NCBI GenBank assembly: GCA_031422555.1 | Contig: JANPLZ010000175.1 | Span: 1 to 37,674, forward strand | Length of the DNA: 37,674 nt | Source: JANNAT01 sp031422555 | GTDB lineage: Bacteria > Pseudomonadota > Alphaproteobacteria > Rhodobacterales > Rhodobacteraceae | Direction of reading: 5' to 3' | Shown here: positions 14,738 through 23,723 of the stretch, piece by piece | Position numbering within the stretch: position 1 is the first letter of the stretch | Layout of the letters: the number at the start of each line of letters is the position of its first letter | Made by a program: the position numbers and the translations under genes | Notes under the pieces: model-generated | Databases searched by the model: none | What the model saw: only the letters and a program-made list of their open reading frames with translations | What the model was told of the DNA's origin: nothing

Positions 14738-15064
14738 TTAAATCGCCGCAGCAATCCAACTGGCCAAAGCCGCCTTTGGCGCTGCCCCAACCTTGTTCGA
14801 CACCACTTCGCCGTTTTTGAACAAAAACAGCGCCGGAATCCCGCGCACACCCAGCGCCGCCGGGCTGTCAGGGTTTTCGTCAACGTTGATCTTTACGATC
14901 TTGACCTTGCCCGCGTATTCGGCAGCCAATTCTTCCAGCGCCGGGCCAATCTGGCGGCACGGACCACACCATTCGGCCCAGAAATCCACCACAACCGGGA
15001 TCGCCGATTTGCGAACTTCGGCATCAAAAGTGGCGTCGGTTACGGCGACGGTATTGGCACCCAT
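14738..15064 (-). CDS. trxA: Thioredoxin
   Basis: Thioredoxin reduces protein disulfides in the cytoplasm. The 108-residue protein has VVVDFWAEWCGPCRQIGPAL with the active-site WCGPC at 32-36, the buried Asp, K-I-N-V-D-E-N-P, the cis-Pro segment G-I-P-A-L-F-L-F and the closing G-A-x-P-K-A-A-L. AGGAG lies 8 nt before the ATG at 15064. It follows addA by 36 nt and is probably the last gene of the long leftward operon, closed by the hairpin at 14692-14717. Confidence 0.97.
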   Translation of the reverse strand: MGANTVAVTDATFDAEVRKSAIPVVVDFWAEWCGPCRQIGPALEELAAEYAGKVKIVKINVDENPDSPAALGVRGIPALFLFKNGEVVSNKVGAAPKAALASWIAAAI

Positions 15065-15100
15065 AGTGGGGACTCCTGAAAATGTCTTCGGTCTGCAAAG

Positions 15101-18100
15101 CTATGGGTCTGCCGCGCCTACGTCAAGTGGTGCCCCCCAAGATATCGTGGCCCGCGCCAGCGCCGCCCGCACGATATCGTGAGGCACCGTCATAAGATGC
15201 GCGGTTCTGGTCCATAAAACCGCCACTTCAACCTGTCGGTCCGGGTAAATTTGCTGCAGTGCGACCAAATAAGCCCCCAATTGGCGCAAAATACCCTCAG
15301 GGATGGCCTGCGCTGTCGGTGGCACCTTTTGGTTCGATTTGTAATCCACGGCCATAACATTGGTCTTGGTCAAGATCAGCCGATCTATCGCGCCCAGCAT
15401 GCGACGCGACCCGATTTGTCCGGTGATCGCCACTTCGCACAAGCTGTCCGGCGCAAACACCGGTGTCAGGTCAGGCGCAGTCAGCAAAGCCAAAACTTCC
15501 GCCAAAACGCTGTTCCGCAGCGCATTATCAGGGATCAAGGTCTGCGCAAGGGCGGGCCAATTCGTCGGGGATACCGGGGGCAAATGTTGCAACAGCACGT
15601 GCAGGGCGGTGCCGCGCCGTTTGCCGTCCATCTCAGTCTCAACGTCTACATCGCCCGGCAAAACCTTTGCCCCGCCCAGATCAGACGGAGAAAGCCGCTG
15701 TGCGGGGCGGTCCAGATCGGCAGCATCCTTCGTTGCCCAGCCGGGTAAATCACGGCTTTTCGGCATTATCAGAGCCTGATTTACAACCGATTCCGGCCAA
15801 TCGCCAAATTCATACCGCAGCCGGCCAGCCACCCCAGCCACCGCGCCTGCCGCCTGCATGCCTTGCGATACCAACCGGTGCCACGCACCCTCCGCATCGG
15901 CCACACCGGCCCCCGCCACAATAAGCCACGACCTTGCCCGCGTCATCGCCACATAAAGCAACCGCAAACTTTCTTGCGCGGCCTTCTCTTTGCGCACGGC
16001 CCGAAGGTTCTGCACCAAAGACGGGCTGTCATCGGCGTTGGTTTTCCAGATCGGCAGCCCATCCGGCAGACTGTAAATTTCGTCGTTGTCCGGCGGATTG
16101 CGGTTCGCGGTATCCGGCAAAATCACAATCGGGGCTTCCAACCCCTTCGCGCCATGCACGGTCATTACCCGTATCTGCTGGCCCGCGCTGTCCATCTGGC
16201 GCTTTATCTCGATATCGTCGGTTTCAAGCCAGACCAAAAAACCGGTCAGACTTGGCACGTCGTTGCGCTCATAGGCCAGCGCCTGCGACAACAATTCATC
16301 AATCCCATCTTCCGCCTCGGGGCCCAGCCGGGCCAACAATCGGCGCCTGCCATCATGGCGGGTCAAGGCGCGCTCGATCAGATCAAACGGGCGCAGAAAA
16401 TCGGACTGATCGCGCAGGTCAGACAGCATCCTTAGGGTTTCTGGGTGGGTATCACTGTTGCGCAGCGTCTCCCACAGATAGCCTTTTCGACCCTGCGCCA
16501 GCGTAAACAGCTCTGCCTCGGTCCAGCCACATAGTGGCGATCTAAGCGTGACCGCCAAAGACAGATCATCCTCGGGTGTTGCAACAAAGGCCAGCAGCGC
16601 CGCAAGGTCTTTCACGGCCAGCTCTGCGCCCAGCTTCAGGCGATCGGCACCGGCAATCGGCAGACCGGCCTTTTTGCAGGCCCGGATGATCTGACCAAAC
16701 ACGGCGGAGCGTTTCTGCACCAAAATCAGAAAGTCGCCCGCATGAACCGGCCGCGACAGGGACGGATCATTGCCGGTCGGAATATGCACCCCGGAGGTGA
16801 TCATTCCCCGAATTTCCGCCGCAATAGCGTCGGCAAGCAGCGACGAATGATGCGTCTCGGCCACCAGATCGACCGGATCTTCCCAGTTTTCGTCCTTTGC
16901 ATCCGGCGAAGACGTGATCATCGGCCAAAGATCAACGCGGCCCGGCATTTCCGATTTAATCGCGTGATGCAAAACGGAATCGCCCAAGGCAGCGGGAAAC
17001 CGCGTGCCAAAGGTTTCATCCACCAGCCGTAAAATGGCGGGCGAAGATCGAAACGAATATTCAAGTTTCAGGCTTTGAAACGGCAGCCCCGCCGCCTGAA
17101 AGCTGCGGCTGAAATGGTCAAGTTTTTCGTCAAATCCGGCCACATCTGCGCCCTGAAACGAATAGATCGACTGTTTCTTGTCGCCAACGACAAACAACGT
17201 GCGCCCGCCGTCGCGCGCGCCCATGCCGGCGGTAAACTCTGCCGTCAGCAACTCGATCACGCGCCACTGGGCCGGGCTGGTGTCTTGCGCCTCATCGACC
17301 AGAACATGATCAATGCCGCCATCAAGCCGGAACAGCACCCAAGCCGCGACTGACGGGTCGGTCAGCAACCCGTTGGCGCGGGCAATCAGATCGTCAAAAT
17401 CCAGACATCCGCGCGCGGCCTTGGCCTGTTCATACAGGGGTAGAAACACGGCGGCAAAGCGGTGCAGGATTTGGGTTTTTTGCAATGCCAACAGTGCCAC
17501 CCTGCGCGGGCGGGCCGCTTCGATGCGCAGCATCAGCGCGTGCAGCTGTGGCAGATCAGCGGCGATAGCGGTTTGGATTTCCTTGGTGGGAATTTCGGCA
17601 ATTTTGGCACCAAATGGCACTTTGGCCGCGCCGCCGAAAAGAAAAATATCTTCCAGCGTCTGCACGGCTTTCAGCGTGGGCATGCCCAAATCAATCGCCG
17701 CCAACCGGGCAGCATTTTTCACATCGGTTACTTTGCCACCCAGCATCACCGGGATAATCTTGGCGAAAAGCGCGGCTTCATATCCAAGAAAGACATCCTT
17801 CAACAGCGTCGCAGCGCTGTCGCCGTCCGCCAGTCCAAACTGCGCGTTGGCCTTAGCCGCGGTCAGCGGTTCCGAAAACCCGCTGCGGTGCCGTGCGACT
17901 TGTTCAACCAGTTTCGCAAAGTCTTCGCCCGAAAAGGCATGGGCCAAGTCGGCCATGATCGCGGGGGCGTGCGTTGCGGCGATTTCCTCGATCAGGGCCG
18001 CGCGCAGCAACCGGCCTGCGCGGTCATCAAGTTCGGTGAACTGCGGCGAAACGCCGGCCTCCAGTGGAAAGCGTCGCAGCAGTGTGGCACAAAAGCTGTG

Positions 18101-18469
18101 AATGGTCTGGATGCGCAACCCGCCCGGCGCTTCAATGGCGCGCGCAAACAGCTGCCGCGCTTGCGCCAAGGCATTTGGCGCCTGCAAACCAGCTTCGCCC
18201 AAATCAGCCAAGGCCATTTGCAGCGCATCATCCGGCTTCATCGCCCATTCCCCCAAGCGTTGGAACAGGCGGTTTTGCATCTCGGTTGCGGCGGCTTTGG
18301 TATAGGTCAGGCACAAAATATGCTGTGGCTGCACGCCGCCCAGCAACAGGCGCGCCACCCGGTCGGTTAGAACGCGGGTTTTGCCAGATCCCGCATTTGC
18401 CGAAAGCCAGGTCGTGGCCGTGGGATCAGACGCCTGAATCTGGCGCAAAAAGGCGTCGGTATTGCTCAT
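15101..18469 (-). CDS. addA: Double-strand break repair helicase-nuclease AddA (alphaproteobacterial type)
   Basis: AddA is the UvrD-like helicase and nuclease subunit of AddAB, which resects double-strand breaks for RecA, the counterpart of RecBCD. The 1,122-residue protein has Walker A ANAGSGKT (24-31), motif Ia L-C-L-T-Y-T-K-A-A-A-T-E-M, motif II V-L-V-D-E-A-Q-D near 390, F-V-V-G-D-K-K-Q-S-I-Y-S-F-Q-G-A, and motif VI L-L-Y-V-A-M-T-R-A-R. The C-terminal RecB-like nuclease has VDYKSN (Asp1042, Lys1044). The start overlaps the addB stop as ATGA. All key residues seem present. Confidence 0.97.
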   Translation of the reverse strand: MSNTDAFLRQIQASDPTATTWLSANAGSGKTRVLTDRVARLLLGGVQPQHILCLTYTKAAATEMQNRLFQRLGEWAMKPDDALQMALADLGEAGLQAPNALAQARQLFARAIEAPGGLRIQTIHSFCATLLRRFPLEAGVSPQFTELDDRAGRLLRAALIEEIAATHAPAIMADLAHAFSGEDFAKLVEQVARHRSGFSEPLTAAKANAQFGLADGDSAATLLKDVFLGYEAALFAKIIPVMLGGKVTDVKNAARLAAIDLGMPTLKAVQTLEDIFLFGGAAKVPFGAKIAEIPTKEIQTAIAADLPQLHALMLRIEAARPRRVALLALQKTQILHRFAAVFLPLYEQAKAARGCLDFDDLIARANGLLTDPSVAAWVLFRLDGGIDHVLVDEAQDTSPAQWRVIELLTAEFTAGMGARDGGRTLFVVGDKKQSIYSFQGADVAGFDEKLDHFSRSFQAAGLPFQSLKLEYSFRSSPAILRLVDETFGTRFPAALGDSVLHHAIKSEMPGRVDLWPMITSSPDAKDENWEDPVDLVAETHHSSLLADAIAAEIRGMITSGVHIPTGNDPSLSRPVHAGDFLILVQKRSAVFGQIIRACKKAGLPIAGADRLKLGAELAVKDLAALLAFVATPEDDLSLAVTLRSPLCGWTEAELFTLAQGRKGYLWETLRNSDTHPETLRMLSDLRDQSDFLRPFDLIERALTRHDGRRRLLARLGPEAEDGIDELLSQALAYERNDVPSLTGFLVWLETDDIEIKRQMDSAGQQIRVMTVHGAKGLEAPIVILPDTANRNPPDNDEIYSLPDGLPIWKTNADDSPSLVQNLRAVRKEKAAQESLRLLYVAMTRARSWLIVAGAGVADAEGAWHRLVSQGMQAAGAVAGVAGRLRYEFGDWPESVVNQALIMPKSRDLPGWATKDAADLDRPAQRLSPSDLGGAKVLPGDVDVETEMDGKRRGTALHVLLQHLPPVSPTNWPALAQTLIPDNALRNSVLAEVLALLTAPDLTPVFAPDSLCEVAITGQIGSRRMLGAIDRLILTKTNVMAVDYKSNQKVPPTAQAIPEGILRQLGAYLVALQQIYPDRQVEVAVLWTRTAHLMTVPHDIVRAALARATISWGAPLDVGAADP

Positions 18470-21420
18470 GTCACATCCTGCGGGCCAACCGGTTCCGGCA
18501 CGGCCCGGTCAGACATTTGCCATTCACCGAACCGCGCCAGATGGTCATAATCGCCGGGGAAACGCGTCTCGAACATCGCCCGCCGTGACGCATAGCCGGT
18601 TTGGCGGGTCAGATACCGCGCGATCAACGTGACCAGTTTCGCCCATTCCGCGGCGGTCAAATCGGGCGTGATCGCGGTATCGACAACCTTTTCACCCGCC
18701 CCCAACCCGACATAGCTGATCGCGGCCACATCGGTCGGCCCGAAATCGGCAAACCCGCCGCGTTCAGCCATCGCCGCCGCCAGAAGCAGTTGTTTTTCGA
18801 AGGCTTTTTGCTGAAGCTGCGATGGAGGTGCGCCGGTTTTGTAATCAATCAGGTGCAGCCGCCCATCCGGCAGACGGTCGATGCGGTCCGGCGTGCCAAA
18901 CAAAGTGAAATTCAGCGGATCAAGCCGCACTGACCCCGCGGTTTCCACCAGCAAAGCGGTGCCATCCTGTTTGACGTCCTGAGTCAGGAAATGGTCTGCT
19001 GCCCGGTCCAGCCGTGCCAGCCACAGCGCGCGCGCTGACGGGAAGGCAGTTTCGGCGGCCAGCACGGCCGCCGCAATTGCCATCAACCGCTGCCGCGCTG
19101 CCGGCCGGGTTTCATTTGGTGGCCGGGTTTTCACAAACTTTTCCAGCACGCTGTGGACGATCTTTCCACGCTCTTGGGCGGTGGGTTCGGCGCGCAACGG
19201 GTCCAGCGGGTAAAGCCGCAAGATGTGGCGCGCATAAATCGCATAAGGGTCACGGATCAGCCGCGCGATATTGGTCAGCGAAAGCCGATCGGGGCGAGTC
19301 GAAACCGGCGGCTGCGGCGCTGGCCGTTTTGCAGGCAACAGCCGGGGATCGGCCAACATCGCCTGCGTCGGGCGTTCCAGCTTTTGGGCCATGTTGACCC
19401 ATGCTTCGCCCCTTGCCCGCATGTCTGCCACCGCTTGTGGTCCGTTGCGCTGTGGCAAGCCCCCCATCAGATTCAACAAACGATTCAGCCAACGCGACGG
19501 CACGGTTTCGGCATCGGCGTTGCGCACCGCGCGTGACACCACAACCACCGGCGCGGCGATGGCCTGCTGATAGTCATGCGCCGACAGCCCGATCTGCCGT
19601 TCGGGCAACAACAGCCCGGCAGATTTGCGCATCTGCCGATTTAGCCACGGGTCCGGTTCAGGCATTTTGGGCCAGACCGCATCATTCAACCCACCAAGAA
19701 TGACAAGATCGGCACCCTGCACCCGCGCCTCAAGCGTGCCCCAGATCATGATGTTGGGATGCGCGCGCACCGGCTCTCGGACCTCGCCTTTGTTCAGCAA
19801 GGACTTGAACAGATCGCGGTATTCGGTTGCAGAATACACCCCGCCGAACGGTGCCTCGGCGGTCAAGTTGCCCATTAGGGCCAGCGCCTCGGCCCCGGCG
19901 GCTTTGTCCCACAAGGCACCAGATCCGTCTGCAGCCGTGCCGCGCGCAAGGGCTGTGGCCAGCGACAGATGATCCGCCACCCTGCTAGACAACGCGCCGC
20001 GTGCCGCGACGTTCAGGCCGCGCAGGGCCGCCGCCAGAGATTCCGCCCATTCCACAATGCCGGCGTCGTTGCGCGTCTTGGCCCAATCGACCAAATCCTG
20101 ACCGGTCAAAAAGCTGGGCCCATGGCGGCGCAGTTTTAGCTCCAGCAGGCGGGTAAACAGCAAATGCTGACCACGCGCGCCAGCCGTCGCTGTCAGGGGA
20201 TGCTTTAACAGCGTCAGCAAACGGTCTGGCGTCAGGGGTTCGCAAAACAACTCTACCACATGCGCCAAAAACCGACCCGGTGCGGACAGCGCTAACGGTT
20301 TGCCCGCAGAATCGTCCGGCAAAATCGACCAGCGATCCAAAGCCGCCGTTACTTGCCGGGTCAGATTGCGATCCGGGGTGATCAACGCGGCGGTGATGCC
20401 CCGTTCGGCGGCGTCGCGCAGAACCAGTGCGATTGCCAAAGCCTCGGCGCGTGGCGAGGCGGCCTCGATCAGCGTGATACCCTTGGTGGCCATCGTCAGA
20501 TCAGGCAAGCCCGGCCCTTCGATCAGCCATTGATCGGTCACAGGTGCCGGACGGAGTGACAGCGATATCAACCGGTTACGTTCTGGGTCGGGCGGCAGGA
20601 TGGCGCGCCAGGGCAACACATCGCCCGGGTGCATCTGCACCGCCGCCAACAGTTTGCGAAACCGGTATTGCGGATGGTCTTCGGCGGTAAGCGCGTCATC
20701 CATGGCCTGCCAAACCGTGCCGGGCGTATCCGTGTCAAATCCCGGCAACACCAAAGCTCCGTTTGGCAACGCCGCCACCGCCGCCATAAAAGCTGCCGTT
20801 GTGCCGCGTGATCCGGTTGATCCTGCCACAATAATCGGGGCGCTTGGCGGGCGGATTTTCCAGATGTCGGTAAGTTTCTGAACCGCAAGACGTTGACGCG
20901 CCTCGCCATCAACACTGTCAGCGAAAAGCGGTGCGATGATGTTCAAGAACGCCTGCGTCCGCTTCCAGTGCGCAGAATGGCTCGAGACATCCAGCGCCGC
21001 CACCCCCTGTGGCGGCACCGCTTCGCCCTGCATTTCGTCCAGCAACGCGGCAAGACTGTCGGCCAGATCATACAGCGTTGCCCTTGGCGCAAGATCGGGC
21101 TGCGCGTCCAGCAACCCGCCAATCAACTGCGCCAGTTCCAGCCTTCGGCGCAACGCGGAAACGGGCGGTGGCAGGCCAAGGGTTGGATCGTTGGCAAGGT
21201 CGGTAATCAGCAGAATCTGCGGCAGGAACGCCGCGCCTTGGGCCGAAAACAAGTCGGTCACACGCCGCCGCATGCGGGCAGTGTTTACGTATAATTTAAT
21301 CTGCGCCATCGCTTCGGGCGGTTGATTGGCCATGCGATCTTGCAGCCCGGCCACCAGATGCGCCGGAAAGTCTGCGCCGGGCGGCAGCGCATAGATATGC
21401 GGGGCAATCCCTTCAAACAT
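18466..21420 (-). CDS. addB: Double-strand break repair protein AddB (alphaproteobacterial type)
   Basis: AddB is the second AddAB subunit: an inactivated-helicase fold that recognises Chi-like sequences, plus a nuclease. The 984-residue protein starts MFEGIAPHIYALPPGADFPA, normal for the alphaproteobacterial family. I see no classical P-loop at its N-terminus, the region instead reading V-N-T-A-R-M-R-R-R-V-T-D-L-F. This is common in this AddB class. The C-terminal nuclease has GRLHLIDYKTGAPPS with Asp859 and Lys861. The ATG at 21420 overlaps the 3' end of the nucleotidyltransferase gene by eight bases; the longer reading from 21534 is rejected because it overlaps that gene by more than 100 bases. 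The stop overlaps addA. Confidence 0.96.
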   Translation of the reverse strand: MFEGIAPHIYALPPGADFPAHLVAGLQDRMANQPPEAMAQIKLYVNTARMRRRVTDLFSAQGAAFLPQILLITDLANDPTLGLPPPVSALRRRLELAQLIGGLLDAQPDLAPRATLYDLADSLAALLDEMQGEAVPPQGVAALDVSSHSAHWKRTQAFLNIIAPLFADSVDGEARQRLAVQKLTDIWKIRPPSAPIIVAGSTGSRGTTAAFMAAVAALPNGALVLPGFDTDTPGTVWQAMDDALTAEDHPQYRFRKLLAAVQMHPGDVLPWRAILPPDPERNRLISLSLRPAPVTDQWLIEGPGLPDLTMATKGITLIEAASPRAEALAIALVLRDAAERGITAALITPDRNLTRQVTAALDRWSILPDDSAGKPLALSAPGRFLAHVVELFCEPLTPDRLLTLLKHPLTATAGARGQHLLFTRLLELKLRRHGPSFLTGQDLVDWAKTRNDAGIVEWAESLAAALRGLNVAARGALSSRVADHLSLATALARGTAADGSGALWDKAAGAEALALMGNLTAEAPFGGVYSATEYRDLFKSLLNKGEVREPVRAHPNIMIWGTLEARVQGADLVILGGLNDAVWPKMPEPDPWLNRQMRKSAGLLLPERQIGLSAHDYQQAIAAPVVVVSRAVRNADAETVPSRWLNRLLNLMGGLPQRNGPQAVADMRARGEAWVNMAQKLERPTQAMLADPRLLPAKRPAPQPPVSTRPDRLSLTNIARLIRDPYAIYARHILRLYPLDPLRAEPTAQERGKIVHSVLEKFVKTRPPNETRPAARQRLMAIAAAVLAAETAFPSARALWLARLDRAADHFLTQDVKQDGTALLVETAGSVRLDPLNFTLFGTPDRIDRLPDGRLHLIDYKTGAPPSQLQQKAFEKQLLLAAAMAERGGFADFGPTDVAAISYVGLGAGEKVVDTAITPDLTAAEWAKLVTLIARYLTRQTGYASRRAMFETRFPGDYDHLARFGEWQMSDRAVPEPVGPQDVT

Positions 21421-22120
21421 CTGCTTGCGTGGCCTTTTCACCCAACATTTTTTCGGCCACTGCAATACCTTCGGGGCTGCCGACATCGCACCAGCCGCCG
21501 GTATATACCAACCCATAAGCCCGACCCCTTGCAATCATCTGATCCCAGATCAGGTTCAATGAAAAGGCGGGGGCTGCAACATCTGCCAAACCCCCGGTCT
21601 TGATGATTTGTGCGCCAAGATAGACAAAGCCAGCTTTGCCTTTGGCGCGCGATATCCTGCCGTCTTGCGCCAGCAAAAAATCACCCCGACCGGTGTGGCC
21701 CGCCGCCAGATTTGCGGGCATCACCAAGACCAACACATCCATTTTGTCGCCGTCCCATGCGCGCGCAAGGTCAGTCAGCCCAGATGAAACCGTCCAGACC
21801 GCATCGGTGTTCAGCGTGATCACCGGCCCATCACCCAATAACGGCAAGGCCGCACGCAACCCGCCGCCAGTTTCAAGTATAGTGCCGCTTTCCCACGAAA
21901 ACTGCACCTTGCGGTCGGCCAGATGGGCGACGATCTGATCGCCCAGATAATGAAGATTGACCACAATGCGGTCAATCTGGGCCGCGTCCGCCAAGGCCAG
22001 TGCGTGATCAATCAGCGCCGGGCCCGCCACGTTAATCAACGGTTTGGGCCTGTGCGCGGTAAGCGGCCCCATGCGGGTGCCAAAGCCCGCTGCAAACAAC
22101 ATCAGCGGAAATGGCCGCAT
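21413..22120 (-). CDS. murU: Nucleotidyltransferase, probable MurNAc-1-phosphate uridylyltransferase (MurU-type)
   Basis: MurU joins UMP to MurNAc-1-phosphate, returning recycled cell-wall sugar to UDP-MurNAc. The 235-residue protein has the sugar-nucleotidyltransferase signature MLFAAGFGTRMGPLT, then RPKPLINVAG, an E-T-G-G-G-L loop (ILETGGGLRAAL) and the metal site T-L-N-T-D-A-V-W. It closes with W-C-D-V-G-S-P-E-G. The ATG at 22120 was chosen because it starts just before this signature. It overlaps the phosphotransferase gene by 19 bases. The substrate is inferred from pairing with an AmgK-like kinase; as a sequence alone it could also be a mannose- or glucose-1-phosphate transferase. Confidence 0.88.
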   Translation of the reverse strand: MRPFPLMLFAAGFGTRMGPLTAHRPKPLINVAGPALIDHALALADAAQIDRIVVNLHYLGDQIVAHLADRKVQFSWESGTILETGGGLRAALPLLGDGPVITLNTDAVWTVSSGLTDLARAWDGDKMDVLVLVMPANLAAGHTGRGDFLLAQDGRISRAKGKAGFVYLGAQIIKTGGLADVAAPAFSLNLIWDQMIARGRAYGLVYTGGWCDVGSPEGIAVAEKMLGEKATQADV

Positions 22121-23112
22121 TTTGAACCTATCAGGGCAAGGGATTGGGGGCTGGGTTCGGGCAGCAAACCCGCACAGAGTGTCGCCAATGGCACAAGGGC
22201 AGGCGTTGCAAGATTGCGCTGCAACTGTGACCAGACGCGGGGGATCAACGGCAGATATCCGGGCTTTCCGCCCACAAGGCACAGCCGGGCAAACACCCCC
22301 AGAATGCGCAAGGCGCGCTGCGCCCCCAGCACGGCATAGACAGTTTCAAACGCCGCCATGTCAGCCCCGGTTGCGGTGACAAACCGGATTTTCATCGCGG
22401 CTTCGGTCGCCGCCGACACATCGCGCCGCGCATCTTGCAGCAGCGACACCAGATCATAGCCCGGCTGTCCCAACTGACCCAATTGAAAATCCAACACTCC
22501 AACCTGCGCAAGACCGACCCGGCCGGGCAGCCATAGCAGATTTTCGGCATGATAATCGCGCAAGATCATCACCCGGGGGCCGTCGGCATACCGCCCGATC
22601 AAGTCGGTCAGTATGGTGTGAAAATCGGCAACCACAGGGCGGTTGCCGGTGATGGCAAAGACATACCAATCCAGCGCAAAGCCCGCCGCATCGGCCCAAT
22701 CGGTGGACGTCAGGTTCGGCAAATCCGGCGCTGGCGGGCAAGATTGCAAATGCGCCAACACATCCACGGCGGAAGCGTATAGCGGGGATTCCAAGGCGGG
22801 GTCGCGTGAGATCAGTCTGGCGTAAAGGTCGTCGCCAAGGTCCTCCAGCAAGAGGAACCCATGGACCAAATCGCGATCATAGCAAACCGGGGCCGACAGG
22901 CCGATGTGCAACAGATGCTGTGCAATGGCGATGAATTGTGCGGGATCGTCGCTTTTGCCGGGTGGCGCATCCATCAAAACAGCGCGGCGCGCGCCAAGCT
23001 GCAGACGGTCATAGCGGCGGTCCGAGGCGTCGCCCGCCAAATGAACCCGCGTGGCCTTGCCCCACCCGGCGCGGTCTAAAAACGCGGCGGATGCAGCGGT
23101 ACGATCCGTCAT
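22102..23112 (-). CDS. amgK: Aminoglycoside-phosphotransferase-fold kinase, probable AmgK (MurNAc/GlcNAc anomeric kinase)
   Basis: AmgK phosphorylates MurNAc or GlcNAc at C1 in the recycling route that bypasses de novo UDP-MurNAc synthesis. The 336-residue protein has the APH fold: an N-lobe with G-D-A-S-D-R-R-Y, L-L-L-E-D-L-G-D-D-L, the catalytic loop L-R-D-Y-H-A-E-N-L-L-W-L (a Y-H variant of HxD), and the metal motif V-L-D-F-Q. The start overlaps the tsaE stop as ATGA. Located between tsaE and murU, as in many alphaproteobacteria. The MltA at 9082 could produce its upstream substrates. Substrate choice is an inference from family and context. Confidence 0.88.
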   Translation of the reverse strand: MTDRTAASAAFLDRAGWGKATRVHLAGDASDRRYDRLQLGARRAVLMDAPPGKSDDPAQFIAIAQHLLHIGLSAPVCYDRDLVHGFLLLEDLGDDLYARLISRDPALESPLYASAVDVLAHLQSCPPAPDLPNLTSTDWADAAGFALDWYVFAITGNRPVVADFHTILTDLIGRYADGPRVMILRDYHAENLLWLPGRVGLAQVGVLDFQLGQLGQPGYDLVSLLQDARRDVSAATEAAMKIRFVTATGADMAAFETVYAVLGAQRALRILGVFARLCLVGGKPGYLPLIPRVWSQLQRNLATPALVPLATLCAGLLPEPSPQSLALIGSKCGHFR

Positions 23113-23588
23113 TGGCCAGCCCAGTCTTGGATCAGCGCCGCCTGCAGGCCTGCCCGATCGCCACAGTCAATATGAACCCGGCGACCATCGCCTTCGGCCT
23201 CAAAAGTGACCCGAATTGCATCCGCGGGGGCAAGAACGCCCAAGCGGTCGGGCCATTCGATCAGGCAAATCGCGCTGGAAAACGCATCTTCCAGTCCCAA
23301 TTCGATTACCTCGTCGGGGTGCGACAGGCGGTATAGGTCGGCGTGCCAAATCTCAATATCCGCCGCATAGGTTTGCACCAAGGTAAAGCTGGGCGATGGC
23401 ACGTCTTCCATCCGTCCCAACCGCGCCCGGATAAGCGCCCGCGCCAGATGGCTTTTGCCCGCGCCAATCGGGCCCGCCAACAGCAGGCAATCGCCGGCAC
23501 GCAGATGGTCCGCCAGCCAAGCCCCAAGACGGTCGGTTGCGTCACCGTCTTTCAGGTAAATTGAAACTGGCTTGGCTATATCCCTCAT
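23109..23588 (-). CDS. tsaE: tRNA t6A biosynthesis ATPase TsaE
   Basis: TsaE is the ATPase partner of TsaD/TsaB in making N6-threonylcarbamoyl-adenosine at tRNA position 37. The 159-residue protein has Walker A AGPIGAGKSHLAR (GPIGAGKS 39-46), the switch-like SPSFTLVQTY, W-H-A-D-L-Y-R-L and I-E-W-P-D-R-L-G, all hallmarks of the family. It heads a leftward operon with overlapping junctions: tsaE-amgK-murU-addB-addA. Its partner tsaD is at 33471-34568 in this window. Confidence 0.96.
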   Translation of the reverse strand: MRDIAKPVSIYLKDGDATDRLGAWLADHLRAGDCLLLAGPIGAGKSHLARALIRARLGRMEDVPSPSFTLVQTYAADIEIWHADLYRLSHPDEVIELGLEDAFSSAICLIEWPDRLGVLAPADAIRVTFEAEGDGRRVHIDCGDRAGLQAALIQDWAGQ

Positions 23589-23723
23589 TGCCCAAGTCTA
23601 AAACGGTTCAGGTTGGGATGGAATCGCAAATCGTTGGCGGTGGTTTTGGGCAAACACACCGTGGCCTCTTTGGCTTTGGGTCAAAACCTGAGCCACACCA
23701 ACTGCTGACGCTTCGCGAACCCG

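Noticed and set aside
17313..18370. Long rightward open frames opposite addA
   Set aside because: Shadow frames of the addA helicase domain, with low-complexity translations and no start context.
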